64,000 bases of DNA from Jannaschia maritima (GCF_030973515.1 NZ_JARGZA010000004.1:186001-250000); one strand, 5' to 3'. Counted from the stretch's first letter, positions 9,118 through 17,878 are shown. The notes: a model not told the origin generated them from the letters alone. Program-made: numbers and translations.

Positions 9118-10059
9118 TCACACCAGCGGCGCCAGCAGGAAGGCCGGCAGGACCAGCAGGCCGGCGTCGCGGTTCGACCGGAACAGGTCCAGGCACGCGG
9201 CCGGGTCCCCGATGTCCAGCCGCCGCAGCTGCACGGCCAGGTGGCCCGCGAAGGCCAGGACGCCGACGGCGGGGACCACCGCCGCCAAGCCGTCAAGCGC
9301 CACGACCACGGCCAGGGCCATCGACCCGGCGGCGAGCATGGCGAAGCCCGCCAGCCACGGGCCCGGCCGGTCCCCGAACCGCCGCGCGGTGGACCGGACC
9401 CCGATCAGGGCGTCGTCCTCCGCGTCCTGATAGGCGTATATCGTATCGTAGAAGAGCGTCCAGGCGATGCCCGCGCCGTAGAGCAGGGCCGGCGCGGCGG
9501 ACAGCGACCCGGCATAGGCGGCCCAGGCCAGCAGCGCGCCCCAGTTAAACGCGATGCCGAGGAACGCCTGCGGCCACCAGGTGAACCGCTTCGCGAACGG
9601 ATAGACCGCGACCGGCACCAGCGACAGGACGCCCAGGCCGATCGCCGTCGGGTGGAAGGTCAGCAGGATGGCCAGCGAGACCAGCGCCTGGATCGCTAGC
9701 CATGCCAGCGCGCGTCGCACGGTGACCTGGCCCGACGGGATGGGGCGGGACCGGGTGCGCGCGACCCGGGCGTCGATGTCCCGGTCGGTCACGTCGTTCC
9801 ACGTGCAGCCCGCGCCGCGCATCAGGAACGCGCCCAGGGCGCAGCCCAGGGCGATCCACGCCCCCTCCCACCGCCAGCCGAGTGTGGCGCCGGCCAGGGT
9901 CAGCGACCACAGGCAGGGCAGCAGCAAAAGCCATGTCCCGACCGGCCGGTCCGCCCGCGACAGGCGCAGATAAGGGCGGAGCCAGGCGGGCGCCCGGGCG
10001 TCCACCCAGTTACCCCGGACCGCATCGGCCACCTGTCCCCCGCCGCCCGCTTCTGTCAT
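9118..10059 (-). CDS. ubiA: 4-hydroxybenzoate polyprenyltransferase
   Basis: UbiA attaches the polyprenyl tail to 4-hydroxybenzoate in ubiquinone synthesis, in the inner membrane. The 313-residue protein has about eight hydrophobic helices and both Asp-rich motifs that hold the Mg-diphosphate: NDVTDRDIDARVARTRSRP and YQDAEDD. The signature region TRSRPIPSG follows the first motif. I chose the ATG at 10059; a GTG at 10083 is in frame but would overlap the divergent rsmE start. Only nine bases separate the two divergent starts, so their promoters must lie inside each other's coding region. Confidence 0.93.
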   Translation of the reverse strand: MTEAGGGGQVADAVRGNWVDARAPAWLRPYLRLSRADRPVGTWLLLLPCLWSLTLAGATLGWRWEGAWIALGCALGAFLMRGAGCTWNDVTDRDIDARVARTRSRPIPSGQVTVRRALAWLAIQALVSLAILLTFHPTAIGLGVLSLVPVAVYPFAKRFTWWPQAFLGIAFNWGALLAWAAYAGSLSAAPALLYGAGIAWTLFYDTIYAYQDAEDDALIGVRSTARRFGDRPGPWLAGFAMLAAGSMALAVVVALDGLAAVVPAVGVLAFAGHLAVQLRRLDIGDPAACLDLFRSNRDAGLLVLPAFLLAPLV

Positions 10060-10068
10060 GACGCCCCC

Positions 10069-10800
10069 ATGGTTCGCCTGCACCTAGAGCATCCCCTGCA
10101 TCCGGGGCAATCGGTCCCCCTGACCCCTGCGCAGGCGCATTACCTGGGCAACGTCATGCGCCTGAAACCGGGCGACGCGTTCGAAGGGTTCGACGGCGCG
10201 ACCGGCGCCCATGCCATGACGGTCGAAGGGCTGGCCAAGCGCGGCGGGACCGCGCGGGTGGGCGAGCGCACCGCCCCCCAGCGGAACCCGCCCGACCTGT
10301 GGCTGGTCTTCGCGCCCATCAAGAAGGCCCGCACCGACTTCATCGTCGAGAAGGCCACCGAGCTGGGCGTGGCGCGCATCCTGCCCGTGCAGACGGCGCG
10401 CACCAACGCGGACCGCATCCGCCAGGACCGCCTGCAAGCCCACGCGGTGGAGGCGGCGGAGCAATGCGGCGGCACATACGTCCCCGCGGTGGAGGCGCTG
10501 CAACCACTCGGCCGGTTGCTGGACGCCTGGCCCCCGGACCGCGCCCTGGTCTTCGCCGACGAGGCCCTGTCGGGCGACCCCGACTGGCGCGGCGAGGGGG
10601 AGGCCGCGGCCGCGCTGCCCCCCGCACCGGCCGCCGTGCTGATCGGCCCGGAGGGCGGCTTCGCCCCGGAGGAACGCCTCCGCATCCGCGCGGCGCCCCA
10701 GGCCGCGCCCCTGGCTCTGGGGCCCCGCATCCTGCGCGCCGACACCGCCGCGGTGGCCGCCCTGACGCTGTGGCAGGCGGCGCGGGGGGACTGGAGGTGA
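10069..10800 (+). CDS. rsmE: 16S rRNA (uracil-1498-N3)-methyltransferase
   Basis: RsmE methylates N3 of U1498 in the 30S decoding site using SAM. The 243-residue length fits. The N-terminal PUA-like part has LTPAQAHYLGNVMRLKPGDAF. The SPOUT-fold knot has KKARTDFIVEKATELGVARILPVQT, AVEAAEQCGGTYVP, LIGPEGGFAPEE and LGPRILRADTAAVAAL. It is divergent from ubiA, with overlapping regulatory space. The stop is followed by a gene for a small membrane protein in the same direction. Confidence 0.95.
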   Translation: MVRLHLEHPLHPGQSVPLTPAQAHYLGNVMRLKPGDAFEGFDGATGAHAMTVEGLAKRGGTARVGERTAPQRNPPDLWLVFAPIKKARTDFIVEKATELGVARILPVQTARTNADRIRQDRLQAHAVEAAEQCGGTYVPAVEALQPLGRLLDAWPPDRALVFADEALSGDPDWRGEGEAAAALPPAPAAVLIGPEGGFAPEERLRIRAAPQAAPLALGPRILRADTAAVAALTLWQAARGDWR

Positions 10801-10906
10801 CGGCGCGTGCCGTGCCCGTCCGACCGTTCGCGTCGCCTATCCGTGTCGTGGCGGACGGACGCAACGCGTTTGCCGCCCCGGCGATGTGCCGCCGCAGGAA
10901 CGTTCC

Positions 10907-11419
10907 GTGATCCGCCCGGACGCCGCCGCGACCCTCCACCGTTGGCGTGAGGCTGGGCTGGGGGCGTTCGGCGTCGTGCTGGGCCTTTGGCTGTGGGCGA
11001 CGACGTTCGGCCTGCCCGCCCTTCTGGGCCTGGCGCTGGCGGTGGTGGGTGCCGTCCTGCTGCTGTCCGGCCTGCGCCGGGCTCTGTTCGACACGGGCGC
11101 CCGGGCGCCGGGCGTGGTCACGGTGGACGAGGGGCGCATCACATACATGGGGCCGGTGATGGGCGGGACCGTCGCGCTCGACGACCTGACGGAGGTGGCC
11201 CATCGCCGCAGCACGTCCGAGGACGCGTTCTGGCGGTTGTCGGCGGACGGGCAGGCGCCGGTCTTCGTCCCCGCGGGCGCCCTGGGCGCGGACGCCCTGC
11301 CCGACGCCCTGGCGCCCCTGCCGGGCTTCGACGCCATCGCCATGGTCCGCGTGTCGCGCCGCACGGATCGCGGCACCGTGATCGTGTGGCGCAGGCCGGG
11401 TCGCGCGGCCTTGACCTGA
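10907..11419 (+). CDS. Small membrane protein, unknown function
   Basis: This 170-residue protein has two adjacent N-terminal transmembrane helices (about 16-32 and 36-53: GAFGVVLGLWLWATTFG and ALLGLALAVVGAVLLLSG) and a soluble C-terminal domain rich in beta-strand (APGVVTVDEGRITYMGP, VALDDLTEVAHR, VIVWRRPG), a PH-like layout (inference). The GTG at 10907 has AGGAACG six bases before it; another in-frame GTG at 10886 would add seven residues. It sits between rsmE and the glutathione-synthesis gene, all rightward, probably one transcription unit. I do not recognise a function. Confidence 0.7.
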   Translation: MIRPDAAATLHRWREAGLGAFGVVLGLWLWATTFGLPALLGLALAVVGAVLLLSGLRRALFDTGARAPGVVTVDEGRITYMGPVMGGTVALDDLTEVAHRRSTSEDAFWRLSADGQAPVFVPAGALGADALPDALAPLPGFDAIAMVRVSRRTDRGTVIVWRRPGRAALT

Positions 11420-11469
11420 CCGGTGCGGCGCTTCAGGTGGTCCGGGCCATTCAGGCAGCGGAGGCCGCC

Positions 11470-12840
11470 ATGTCCATTCCCCAATCCGGCGGCGGCCCCA
11501 TCACGGACCGGTCCCAGCTCGCGGAATACATGGAATCGGGCTGCAAGCCCAAGGCCGATTGGCGCATCGGGACCGAGCACGAGAAGTTCGGCTTCTGCGC
11601 TGACAGCCTGGCGCCCCTGCCCTATGACGGGGAACGCTCGATCCACGCGGTGCTGTCCGGCCTGCGCGACCGCTATGGCTGGGCCGAGGTGCGGGAGGGC
11701 GGCAAGCTGATCGGCCTGCAGAAGGGCGGCGCGAACGTGTCGCTGGAGCCGGGCGGCGCGCTGGAGCTGTCGGGCGCCCCGGTCGAGACGATCCACCAGA
11801 CCTGCGACGAGGTGAACGAGCATCTGCGCGAGGTGCGCAGCGTGGCCGACGGGATCGGCGTGCGCTTCATCGGCTTGGGCGCCGCGCCGATCTGGACGCA
11901 CGACGAGATGCCGTTGATGCCCAAGGGCCGCTACGAGCTGATGGACGCCTACATGGGCAAGGTCGGCACGATGGGGCGCACGATGATGCGGCGAACCTGC
12001 ACCGTGCAGGTCAACCTGGACTTCGGCAGCGAGGCCGACATGGTCAAGAAGCTGCGCGTCGCCCTGGCGCTGCAACCGGTCGCGACCGCGCTCTTCGCCA
12101 ACTCGCCGTTCTTCGAGGGCAAGCCCAACGGCCACGTGTCCTGGCGGTCCCGCGTGTGGCGGGATCTGGATGCAGACCGCACGGGGATCCCCGCCTTCGT
12201 GTTCGAGGACGGCTTCGGGTTCGAGGCCTGGGTGGACTATGCGCTCGATGTGCCGATGTACTTCGTTTATCGCGACGGGCGCTACATCGACGCGCTGGGG
12301 ATGTCGTTCCGCGACTTCATGCGGGGCGAGCTGCCCGCCCTGCCGGGCGAGGTCGCGACCCTGTCGGACTGGGCGGATCACCTGACCACCCTGTTCCCCG
12401 AGGCGCGCATCAAGAAGTACATGGAGATGCGGGGCGCGGACGGCGGCCCGTGGCGGCGCCTGTGCGCCCTGCCCGCCTTCTGGGTCGGCCTGCTCTATGA
12501 CGAGGCGGCGCTGGACGCGGCCTGGGATCTGGCGAAGGGCTGGGACCAGGCGACGCGGGACGGTCTGCGCGTCGCCGCCAGCGTCGACGGCCTGCGCGCG
12601 ACGGTGGGCGACGTCGCCATGCACGACCTGGCGCGGCAGGCGGTGGACATCGCCCATGCGGGCCTTCGCGCCCGCGCCGTGCCGGGCGCCAACGGTCTGA
12701 TCGTCGACGAGACGCACTTCCTGTCCGCCCTGCGCGAAAGCGTCGAGACGGGCAAGACGCCGGCGGACGAGCTTCTGGACGATTACCACGGCCCTTGGAA
12801 CGGCGACCTGACGCGCATCTATGCCGAGCGGGCGTACTGA
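11470..12840 (+). CDS. gshA: Glutamate-cysteine ligase, plant/alphaproteobacterial type
   Basis: This enzyme makes gamma-glutamylcysteine, the first step of glutathione synthesis, using ATP. The 456-residue protein belongs to the GCS2 class found in plants and alphaproteobacteria. Blocks include WRIGTEHEKFGF, GANVSLEPGGALELSGAP, MRRTCTVQVNLDFGSE and the late DLARQAVDIAHAGLRAR. Length is as expected (450-460). The ATG at 11470 gives MSIPQSGGGPITDRSQL, the usual start; the long open frame upstream is not used. The window also carries the glutathione users yghU, fosA, gloB and chaC. Confidence 0.93.
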   Translation: MSIPQSGGGPITDRSQLAEYMESGCKPKADWRIGTEHEKFGFCADSLAPLPYDGERSIHAVLSGLRDRYGWAEVREGGKLIGLQKGGANVSLEPGGALELSGAPVETIHQTCDEVNEHLREVRSVADGIGVRFIGLGAAPIWTHDEMPLMPKGRYELMDAYMGKVGTMGRTMMRRTCTVQVNLDFGSEADMVKKLRVALALQPVATALFANSPFFEGKPNGHVSWRSRVWRDLDADRTGIPAFVFEDGFGFEAWVDYALDVPMYFVYRDGRYIDALGMSFRDFMRGELPALPGEVATLSDWADHLTTLFPEARIKKYMEMRGADGGPWRRLCALPAFWVGLLYDEAALDAAWDLAKGWDQATRDGLRVAASVDGLRATVGDVAMHDLARQAVDIAHAGLRARAVPGANGLIVDETHFLSALRESVETGKTPADELLDDYHGPWNGDLTRIYAERAY

Positions 12841-12865
12841 CCGGAGGGTCGCCGACGTTCCGCCG

Positions 12866-13273
12866 TCAGTCGTGCAGGCGCATGCCCGGCGGCGGGTCGC
12901 GCCGATAGCGGTCCAGGCGCGTGGCCAGGGTGCCCACGTGGATCTCCAACCGGTGACCGTCCGGGTCCAGGAAATAGAACGACGCCCCTTCGCTGCGGTT
13001 CTCGCGCCAGGGCGCCGCATGCATGGCGACGCGGTCGCGCAGGGCTTCGAAGTCCCCCGCCCCGACGTCGAACGCCATGTGGGTATAGTCCGGGTGCGGC
13101 CGGTCGCGGGCCGCGTCGTCCACCGAAAGGCACAGCCATAGCGTCCCGGCCTCCAGATAGGCCCCCGTCGGCCAGTCGGCGGCGACGCGAAGGCCCAGCA
13201 CGTCGCGGTAGAACGCCAGCGACCGGTCCAGGTCGGACACCGCCAGCGTCACGTGATTCAGCCCCCGGATCAC
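12866..13273 (-). CDS. fosA: FosA-type fosfomycin glutathione transferase
   Basis: FosA is a Mn-dependent glyoxalase-fold enzyme that adds glutathione to the epoxide of fosfomycin. The 135-residue product has the exact family length. It carries the metal ligands: His near residue 7 (GLNHVTLAV), His in DYTHMAF and Glu in DGHRLEIHVG. It also has the potassium-loop/substrate block NRSEGASFYFLDPDGHRLE and the end PPGMRLHD, all very close to Pseudomonas FosA as I know it. The GTG start overlaps the stop of the upstream 89-residue gene by four bases (GTGA), so it is coupled to the plsY cluster. It is a chromosomal, not obviously mobile, copy. Confidence 0.85.
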   Translation of the reverse strand: MIRGLNHVTLAVSDLDRSLAFYRDVLGLRVAADWPTGAYLEAGTLWLCLSVDDAARDRPHPDYTHMAFDVGAGDFEALRDRVAMHAAPWRENRSEGASFYFLDPDGHRLEIHVGTLATRLDRYRRDPPPGMRLHD

Positions 13274-13539
13274 GCCTCCGCCACCGTCACGTCGGCGACG
13301 AAGCGCGCCACCTTCTCGGCCGGCATCTCGCACGGCTTCAGGCGGGGCCCGGTGGCCAGGCGGTAGAGGTTCAGGCTGACGTAGTCGCCCCCGTCCAGAC
13401 GGCGGGCGACCAGCTTCTCGGACGCGCCGCCCGCGAACAGCGACCGCGTGGCGATCCAGTCGTGACCCAGCGCGCGGGCGCGGAACGTCCCCAGCGGAAG
13501 GGCGTCCAGCCGGTCGGCCACGTCCTGCGCGCGGGTCAC
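13270..13539 (-). CDS. 89-residue conserved-looking protein, unknown function
   Basis: The small alpha/beta protein has features such as LDALPLGTFRARALGHDW, ASEKLVARRLDGGDYVSLNLYRL and LKPCEMPAEKVARFV. I recognise the general pattern from Rhodobacteraceae genomes but no function. The GTG at 13539 overlaps the plsY stop by four bases (GTGA), with GAGG just before it; a longer frame reading back into plsY is not used. The downstream fosA starts the same way, giving two successive GTGA couplings. It is cytoplasmic, with no membrane segment. Confidence 0.72.
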   Translation of the reverse strand: MTRAQDVADRLDALPLGTFRARALGHDWIATRSLFAGGASEKLVARRLDGGDYVSLNLYRLATGPRLKPCEMPAEKVARFVADVTVAEA

Positions 13540-14144
13540 GTCCTCGATCGCCCGATGCGCGGCTCGGTCCCGGCCAGGAGGCGGCGGATGTTGGAATGGT
13601 GGAACGCGACGATCAGGCCCGCCAGCACGACCGTCAGGACGACCGTGTCGGGGGCCAGCCAAACGGCCAGGACCGGCGCGGCGGCGCAGGCGACCAGGGC
13701 CGCGAGCGACGAGATGCGCAGCGCCGCCGCCGTTCCCACCCAGGCCAGCGCCATGCCCAGCGCCATCGGGGGCGACAGGACGGCGAAGATCCCCAGGCCC
13801 GTCGCGACCGACTTGCCGCCCCGAAACCGCAGGAAGACCGAGTAGGCATGGCCAAGCAGCGCCGCCAGGGCCGCGACCTGTGCTGCGTCCCGCCCGACGG
13901 ATGCCTGCGCCAGCAAAACGGCGACGCCGCCCTTGCCCGCGTCGCCCAGCAGCGTCAGGATCGCGGCAAGCTTGTTTCCGGTGCGCAGCACGTTGGTCGC
14001 GCCGATGCTGCCCGACCCGATCTTGCGCAGGTCGCCCAGGCCGAACAGACGGGCCATCACGATGCCGAAGGGCACCGATCCCAGCAAGTAGGCCAGCAGC
14101 GCCACGATCAGCAGCGTGGCCGGGGCCGCCGCGAGGTCAGGCAT
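13536..14144 (-). CDS. plsY: Glycerol-3-phosphate acyltransferase (acyl-phosphate type)
   Basis: PlsY moves an acyl group from acyl-phosphate to glycerol-3-phosphate, the first step of phospholipid synthesis, at the inner membrane. The 202-residue protein has five or more helices and the three signature loops: GSVPFGIVMARLFG with GSGSIGATNVLRTGNK, LGDAGKGGVAVLLA, and GHAYSVFLRFRGGKSVATGLG. The ATG at 14144 overlaps the 3' end of pyrC' by eight bases. The gene stop overlaps the next start by four, so the cluster is tightly coupled. Confidence 0.95.
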   Translation of the reverse strand: MPDLAAAPATLLIVALLAYLLGSVPFGIVMARLFGLGDLRKIGSGSIGATNVLRTGNKLAAILTLLGDAGKGGVAVLLAQASVGRDAAQVAALAALLGHAYSVFLRFRGGKSVATGLGIFAVLSPPMALGMALAWVGTAAALRISSLAALVACAAAPVLAVWLAPDTVVLTVVLAGLIVAFHHSNIRRLLAGTEPRIGRSRT

Positions 14145-15405
14145 GCGCGCGCTCGCGCTCGAAGACGCGCTCGCCCCCGACCCAGGTGGCCAGCACCCGT
14201 CCCTGCAGGCGCGCGCCGTCGAACGGCGTGTTCTTCGCCTTCGACCGCAACGCCCAGCGGTCCAGCACGAAGGGCGCGTCGGGGTCGAACAGGACTAGGT
14301 CGGCGGGCGCGCCCGGCTCCAAGGTGCCGCCGGGCAGGCCCAGGATGCGGGCGGGGTTCAGCGACAGCGCGCGCCACAGCGACGGCAGGTCCAGGTGCCC
14401 CGCATGGACGAGGCGCATGGCGGCGGGCAGCATCGTTTCCAGCCCCACAGCGCCCGGGGCCGCGTCCTGGAACGGCAGGCGCTTCGATTCCTCGTCCTGC
14501 GGCGTGTGGAACGAGCCGATCACGTCGATCGTCCCGTCCGCCACCGCGTCCACGGCGGCCAGGCGGTCGTCCTCGTCCCGCAGGGGCGGCGTCAGCTTGA
14601 AGAAGGTGCGGAAGTCGGCCACGTCGAGCGCATTGAGCGTCAGGTGGTGGATCGACACCCCCGCCGTGACCGGCAGCCCCCCCGCCTTGGCCCGGCGCAG
14701 GGCATCCAGCGCGGTCGCCGTCGTGACCTGATCGGCGTGCCAGCGCGCGCCGGCCTGCTCCACCAGGGCGAGGTCGCGCTCCAAACCCATGCGCTCCGCG
14801 ATGGCCGGCACCGCGGGCAGGCCGCGCAGGGACGCGAACTTGCCCGCCGTGGCGCAGGCGCCCGCCGACAGGGTCGGCTCCTGCGGGTGGCCGACCACGA
14901 GCGCGCCGAGCGAACGGGCATAGGACAGGCAGCGCAGCAAGACGCGCGCGTCGCGCACCACCGCGTCGGCATCGGTGAAGGCCACCGCGCCGCGCGCGGC
15001 CAGGAACCCCATCTCGGTCATCTGGCGCCCGCCGCGGGCCTGGGTCAGCGCGGCCATGTGGTGGACGCGGACGCGGGCGGCGGCGGACAGGGCGGTCGCG
15101 TGGGCCAGGGCCTCCGGGCCGTCCAGGGCGGGGGCCGTGTCGGGGCGGCAGACCATCGTGGTCACGCCCCCGGCCGCGGCCGCCAGCCCCGCCGTGCGAT
15201 ACGATTCCTTGTGCCGCTCCCCCGGCTCGCCGATCTTGACGCCCCAATCGACGATGCCCGGCGCCAGGCACCGGCCCCGGCATTCCACCACCTGCGCCGC
15301 GGGCCCGGGCGAAGCGATCGCCCCGTCCACCACGCGCAGGTCGCCGCGGCGCTCGACCCCCGCGACGGGATCGATCAGGCGGGCGTCGGTGAACAGGGTC
15401 GCCAT
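14137..15405 (-). CDS. pyrC: Dihydroorotase-like protein PyrC', probably inactive
   Basis: This 422-residue protein is clearly of the dihydroorotase fold (GIVDWGVKIGEPGERHKES, GTLEPGAPADLVLFDP, KNTPFDGARLQGRV). Both metal-binding His of the usual D-x-H-x-H motif are replaced (here D-W-G-V-K), and the catalytic Asp of the late TDHAPH motif is lost (here SFHTPQ). It therefore matches the non-catalytic PyrC' (PyrX) that binds and stabilises aspartate carbamoyltransferase in Pseudomonas and others (established for that family). pyrB is two genes upstream, which supports this role. An active dihydroorotase should exist elsewhere in the genome. The symbol pyrC is used loosely. Confidence 0.88.
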   Translation of the reverse strand: MATLFTDARLIDPVAGVERRGDLRVVDGAIASPGPAAQVVECRGRCLAPGIVDWGVKIGEPGERHKESYRTAGLAAAAGGVTTMVCRPDTAPALDGPEALAHATALSAAARVRVHHMAALTQARGGRQMTEMGFLAARGAVAFTDADAVVRDARVLLRCLSYARSLGALVVGHPQEPTLSAGACATAGKFASLRGLPAVPAIAERMGLERDLALVEQAGARWHADQVTTATALDALRRAKAGGLPVTAGVSIHHLTLNALDVADFRTFFKLTPPLRDEDDRLAAVDAVADGTIDVIGSFHTPQDEESKRLPFQDAAPGAVGLETMLPAAMRLVHAGHLDLPSLWRALSLNPARILGLPGGTLEPGAPADLVLFDPDAPFVLDRWALRSKAKNTPFDGARLQGRVLATWVGGERVFERERAHA

Positions 15406-15446
15406 GGGCGCGCCCTAGCGCGCGGTGCGGCGTGGCGCAATCGCGG

Positions 15447-15977
15447 TCAGGTGGCCAGAAGCACCAGCAGCGCGGCCAGCACCACGGCGCCCAGCACGAT
15501 CCAGACGATCGTCCTGTTGCCCATCGTCGGCCCGGTGGAGGCGGCGGGCGTGGCCGGCCGCGACGCCGGCTCCGCGGGGGGCAGATCGCGCGGGGCGGCG
15601 TCGGGCTGCTCGGGCTGGTACGCGCCGACATGGGTCAGGTGCGGCGCGGGGTCCAGTTCGCGCACCCCCTCCACCGCGCGGGGCGACAGGACGATCACGT
15701 CGCCCGACAGGTGGTCCAGCTTGGCCGCGTCCCCCGCCATCGCCTCGCGCGGCACGTCGTGGGCCTGCGCCACGTAGTCCCGCAGCCCCATTCCCGCGAT
15801 GTCCTTCACGGCGAAGACCTCCGCATGGGTCGTGTCCACCTCCGCGCCCAGGGCGCGGCGGAGGGCCGCGCCGTCGGCCCCCGCCGCGAGAAAGGTCTGG
15901 TGCGGGATCGGATCGCCCCCTTCCGACACGGAGAAGACGTGGACGCGGGTGTCGCGGGGGGGCAGTTCGATGGGCAT
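15447..15977 (-). CDS. Tail-anchored membrane protein in the pyr cluster
   Basis: This 176-residue protein has a soluble alpha/beta N-terminal domain of about 115 residues. A Pro/Ala-rich linker (PDAAPRDLPPAEPASRPATP) follows, then a single C-terminal transmembrane helix (TIVWIVLGAVVLAALLVLLA) that ends three residues from the C-terminus. There is no signal peptide, so it is a C-tail anchor facing the cytoplasm. It lies between pyrB and pyrC'. I do not recognise a function. The ATG at 15977 (MPIELPPRDTRVHVF) was chosen because the longer frame upstream reads antisense junk and pyrB. Its position suggests a link to the PyrB-PyrC' complex (inference). Confidence 0.75.
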   Translation of the reverse strand: MPIELPPRDTRVHVFSVSEGGDPIPHQTFLAAGADGAALRRALGAEVDTTHAEVFAVKDIAGMGLRDYVAQAHDVPREAMAGDAAKLDHLSGDVIVLSPRAVEGVRELDPAPHLTHVGAYQPEQPDAAPRDLPPAEPASRPATPAASTGPTMGNRTIVWIVLGAVVLAALLVLLAT

Positions 15978-16063
15978 GGGACGGTCCGGGATCTCGTGGT
16001 CTGACGATCGACCAACGCGCCGGAACGGGGGGTGGGTCCATCCCCGCCCCCGCCGGTGCGCCG

Positions 16064-16996
16064 TCACCCCGCCCGCAGATGCCGCGTCAGCAGGTCCATC
16101 GCGGCCATGCGGACGGCCACGCCCATCTCCACCTGCTCCTGGATGACGGACCGGTTGATGTCGTCGGCCAGCGTACCGTCGATCTCCACCCCGCGGTTCA
16201 TCGGTCCCGGATGCATCACGATGGCGTCCGCCTTGGCGCCGGACAGCTTCGCCGCGTCCAGCCCATAGCGGTGGTAGTATTCCCGCTCCGACGGCACGAA
16301 GGCGCCGTCCATCCGCTCGCGTTGCAGGCGCAGCATCATCACCACGTCGGCGTCGCGCAATCCGCTCTCCATGTCGTGGCACACCTCCACCCCCCACTCG
16401 GCGGCGCCCGCGGGGATCAGGGTGGGCGGCCCGACCAGGCGCAGCCGGTTCTCCATCTTGCCCAGGAGGTGCAGGTTGGACCGCGCCACGCGGCTATGGG
16501 CGATGTCGCCGCAGATCGCGACCGTCAGGCGGTGCAGGCGACCCTTCTTGCGGCGGATCGTCAGCGCGTCGAGCAGGGCCTGGGTGGGATGCTCGTGCCG
16601 TCCGTCGCCCGCGTTCAGCACGGCGCAATCGACCTTCTGCGCCAACAGGTCCACCGCGCCGGACGCCGGGTGGCGCACGACAAGCAGGTCGGGCCGCATG
16701 GCGTTGAGCGTCAGCGCCGTGTCGATCAGCGTCTCGCCCTTGCTGACGCTGGAGGCCTGCATCGCCATGTTCATCACGTCCGCGCCCAGGCGCTTGCCCG
16801 CGATCTCGAAGCTGGCCTGCGTGCGGGTCGAGTTCTCGAAGAACATGTTGATCTGCGTCAGCCCATGCAGCGCGTCCCAGTGCTTGCGCCCGCCCCGCAT
16901 CGCGTCCGCATAGTCCTGCGCCAGATCCAGCAGGGCCACGATCTCGGGCGGGGCCAGGGGGGCGATTCCCAGCAGGTGGCGGTGGCGGAACGTCAT
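16064..16996 (-). CDS. pyrB: Aspartate carbamoyltransferase catalytic chain
   Basis: PyrB joins carbamoyl phosphate and aspartate in pyrimidine synthesis. The 310-residue protein has the carbamoyl-phosphate motif [13 protein letters not shown] (STRT at 56-59), VVRHPASGA, the [11 protein letters not shown] block, the [12 protein letters not shown] loop, [10 protein letters not shown] and [13 protein letters not shown]. No pyrI is nearby; the neighbour two genes down is the non-catalytic pyrC', so the enzyme is probably a class A type PyrB-PyrC' dodecamer (inference from the family). The ATG at 16996 gives the usual N-terminus; the longer upstream frame is antisense to the UDG gene. Confidence 0.96.
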   Translation of the reverse strand: MTFRHRHLLGIAPLAPPEIVALLDLAQDYADAMRGGRKHWDALHGLTQINMFFENSTRTQASFEIAGKRLGADVMNMAMQASSVSKGETLIDTALTLNAMRPDLLVVRHPASGAVDLLAQKVDCAVLNAGDGRHEHPTQALLDALTIRRKKGRLHRLTVAICGDIAHSRVARSNLHLLGKMENRLRLVGPPTLIPAGAAEWGVEVCHDMESGLRDADVVMMLRLQRERMDGAFVPSEREYYHRYGLDAAKLSGAKADAIVMHPGPMNRGVEIDGTLADDINRSVIQEQVEMGVAVRMAAMDLLTRHLRAG

Positions 16997-17074
16997 GGCG
17001 CGGCTTGTGGCGGGCGGGCGGGCCCCTGGCAAGCCGTCTGGCATCCCCCCGCGGGTGACGCTAACCCATCCGTC

Positions 17075-17878
17075 ATGGCGATCGACGTCGACACCCTGGA
17101 TCCGGCCACCGCCCGCGCCCTGCTGGACTGGCAGCTCGAGATGGGCGTCGATTGCGCGCTGGGCCCCGGCCCGATCGACCGCTTCGCCCTGCCCGACCGG
17201 ATGCCGCGGGGCGGCACGTCCCAGCAAGCCCCCGTGCCGGCCTCCGACGCCGTGGACCCCGCGACGGAAGCCGTCCGCCTGGCGGCCGCGCCCGCCGACC
17301 TGGCCGCCCTGCACGACGCGGTGGCCGCGTATCCCCATTGCGACCTGCGCCGGGGCGCGCCCGCCCCGCTGCTGGGCGATGGGCCGGCACGGGCGCGCGT
17401 CATGCTGCTGCGCGGGGCCCCCGACCGGGACGCCGTCCGCGCCGGGCGCGCCTGGGGCGGCACGCAGGGCGCGCTGCTCGACCGGATGCTGGCCGCCATC
17501 GGACTGTGCCGCGACTCCGACGCGGGGGCACGGGGGGTCCGCTCCGCCCTCCTGGTGCCGTGGAACCCGCCCGGGGACCGCGACCCCACCCCGGCGGAGG
17601 TGGCGATGATGCGGCCCTTCCTCGACCGCCAGATCGCGCTGGTGGATCCCGAAGTCCTGATCCCCACGGACCGCCTGACCTGCGACGTGCTGCTGGGCGA
17701 CCGCGACGTCCGGTCCCTGCGCGGCGCCTGGGCGGAGGCGGCGGATCGCGCCGTCTTGCCGATGCTGCCGCCGTCCTATCTGTTGCGGCATGCGGACGCG
17801 AAGCGTCTGGCCTGGCGCGACCTCCTCGAACTCGATGCGCGCCTGCGCCCGCACACCCCCATTGGAGCATCCTCATGA
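17075..17878 (+). CDS. Uracil-DNA glycosylase family protein with degenerate motifs
   Basis: This 267-residue protein aligns by eye with the alphaproteobacterial family-4-like UDGs: [55 protein letters not shown] and [16 protein letters not shown]. Motif A, usually GEAPG followed by PFVG, is here RGAPD and AWGG. The His of the HPAYLLR motif is Pro (PPSYLLR). Only one Cys of an iron-sulfur ligand pair is seen. It may be a non-catalytic relative or have an altered substrate. The ATG diverges from pyrB. The stop overlaps yghU by four bases (ATGA). Confidence 0.72.
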   Translation: MAIDVDTLDPATARALLDWQLEMGVDCALGPGPIDRFALPDRMPRGGTSQQAPVPASDAVDPATEAVRLAAAPADLAALHDAVAAYPHCDLRRGAPAPLLGDGPARARVMLLRGAPDRDAVRAGRAWGGTQGALLDRMLAAIGLCRDSDAGARGVRSALLVPWNPPGDRDPTPAEVAMMRPFLDRQIALVDPEVLIPTDRLTCDVLLGDRDVRSLRGAWAEAADRAVLPMLPPSYLLRHADAKRLAWRDLLELDARLRPHTPIGASS

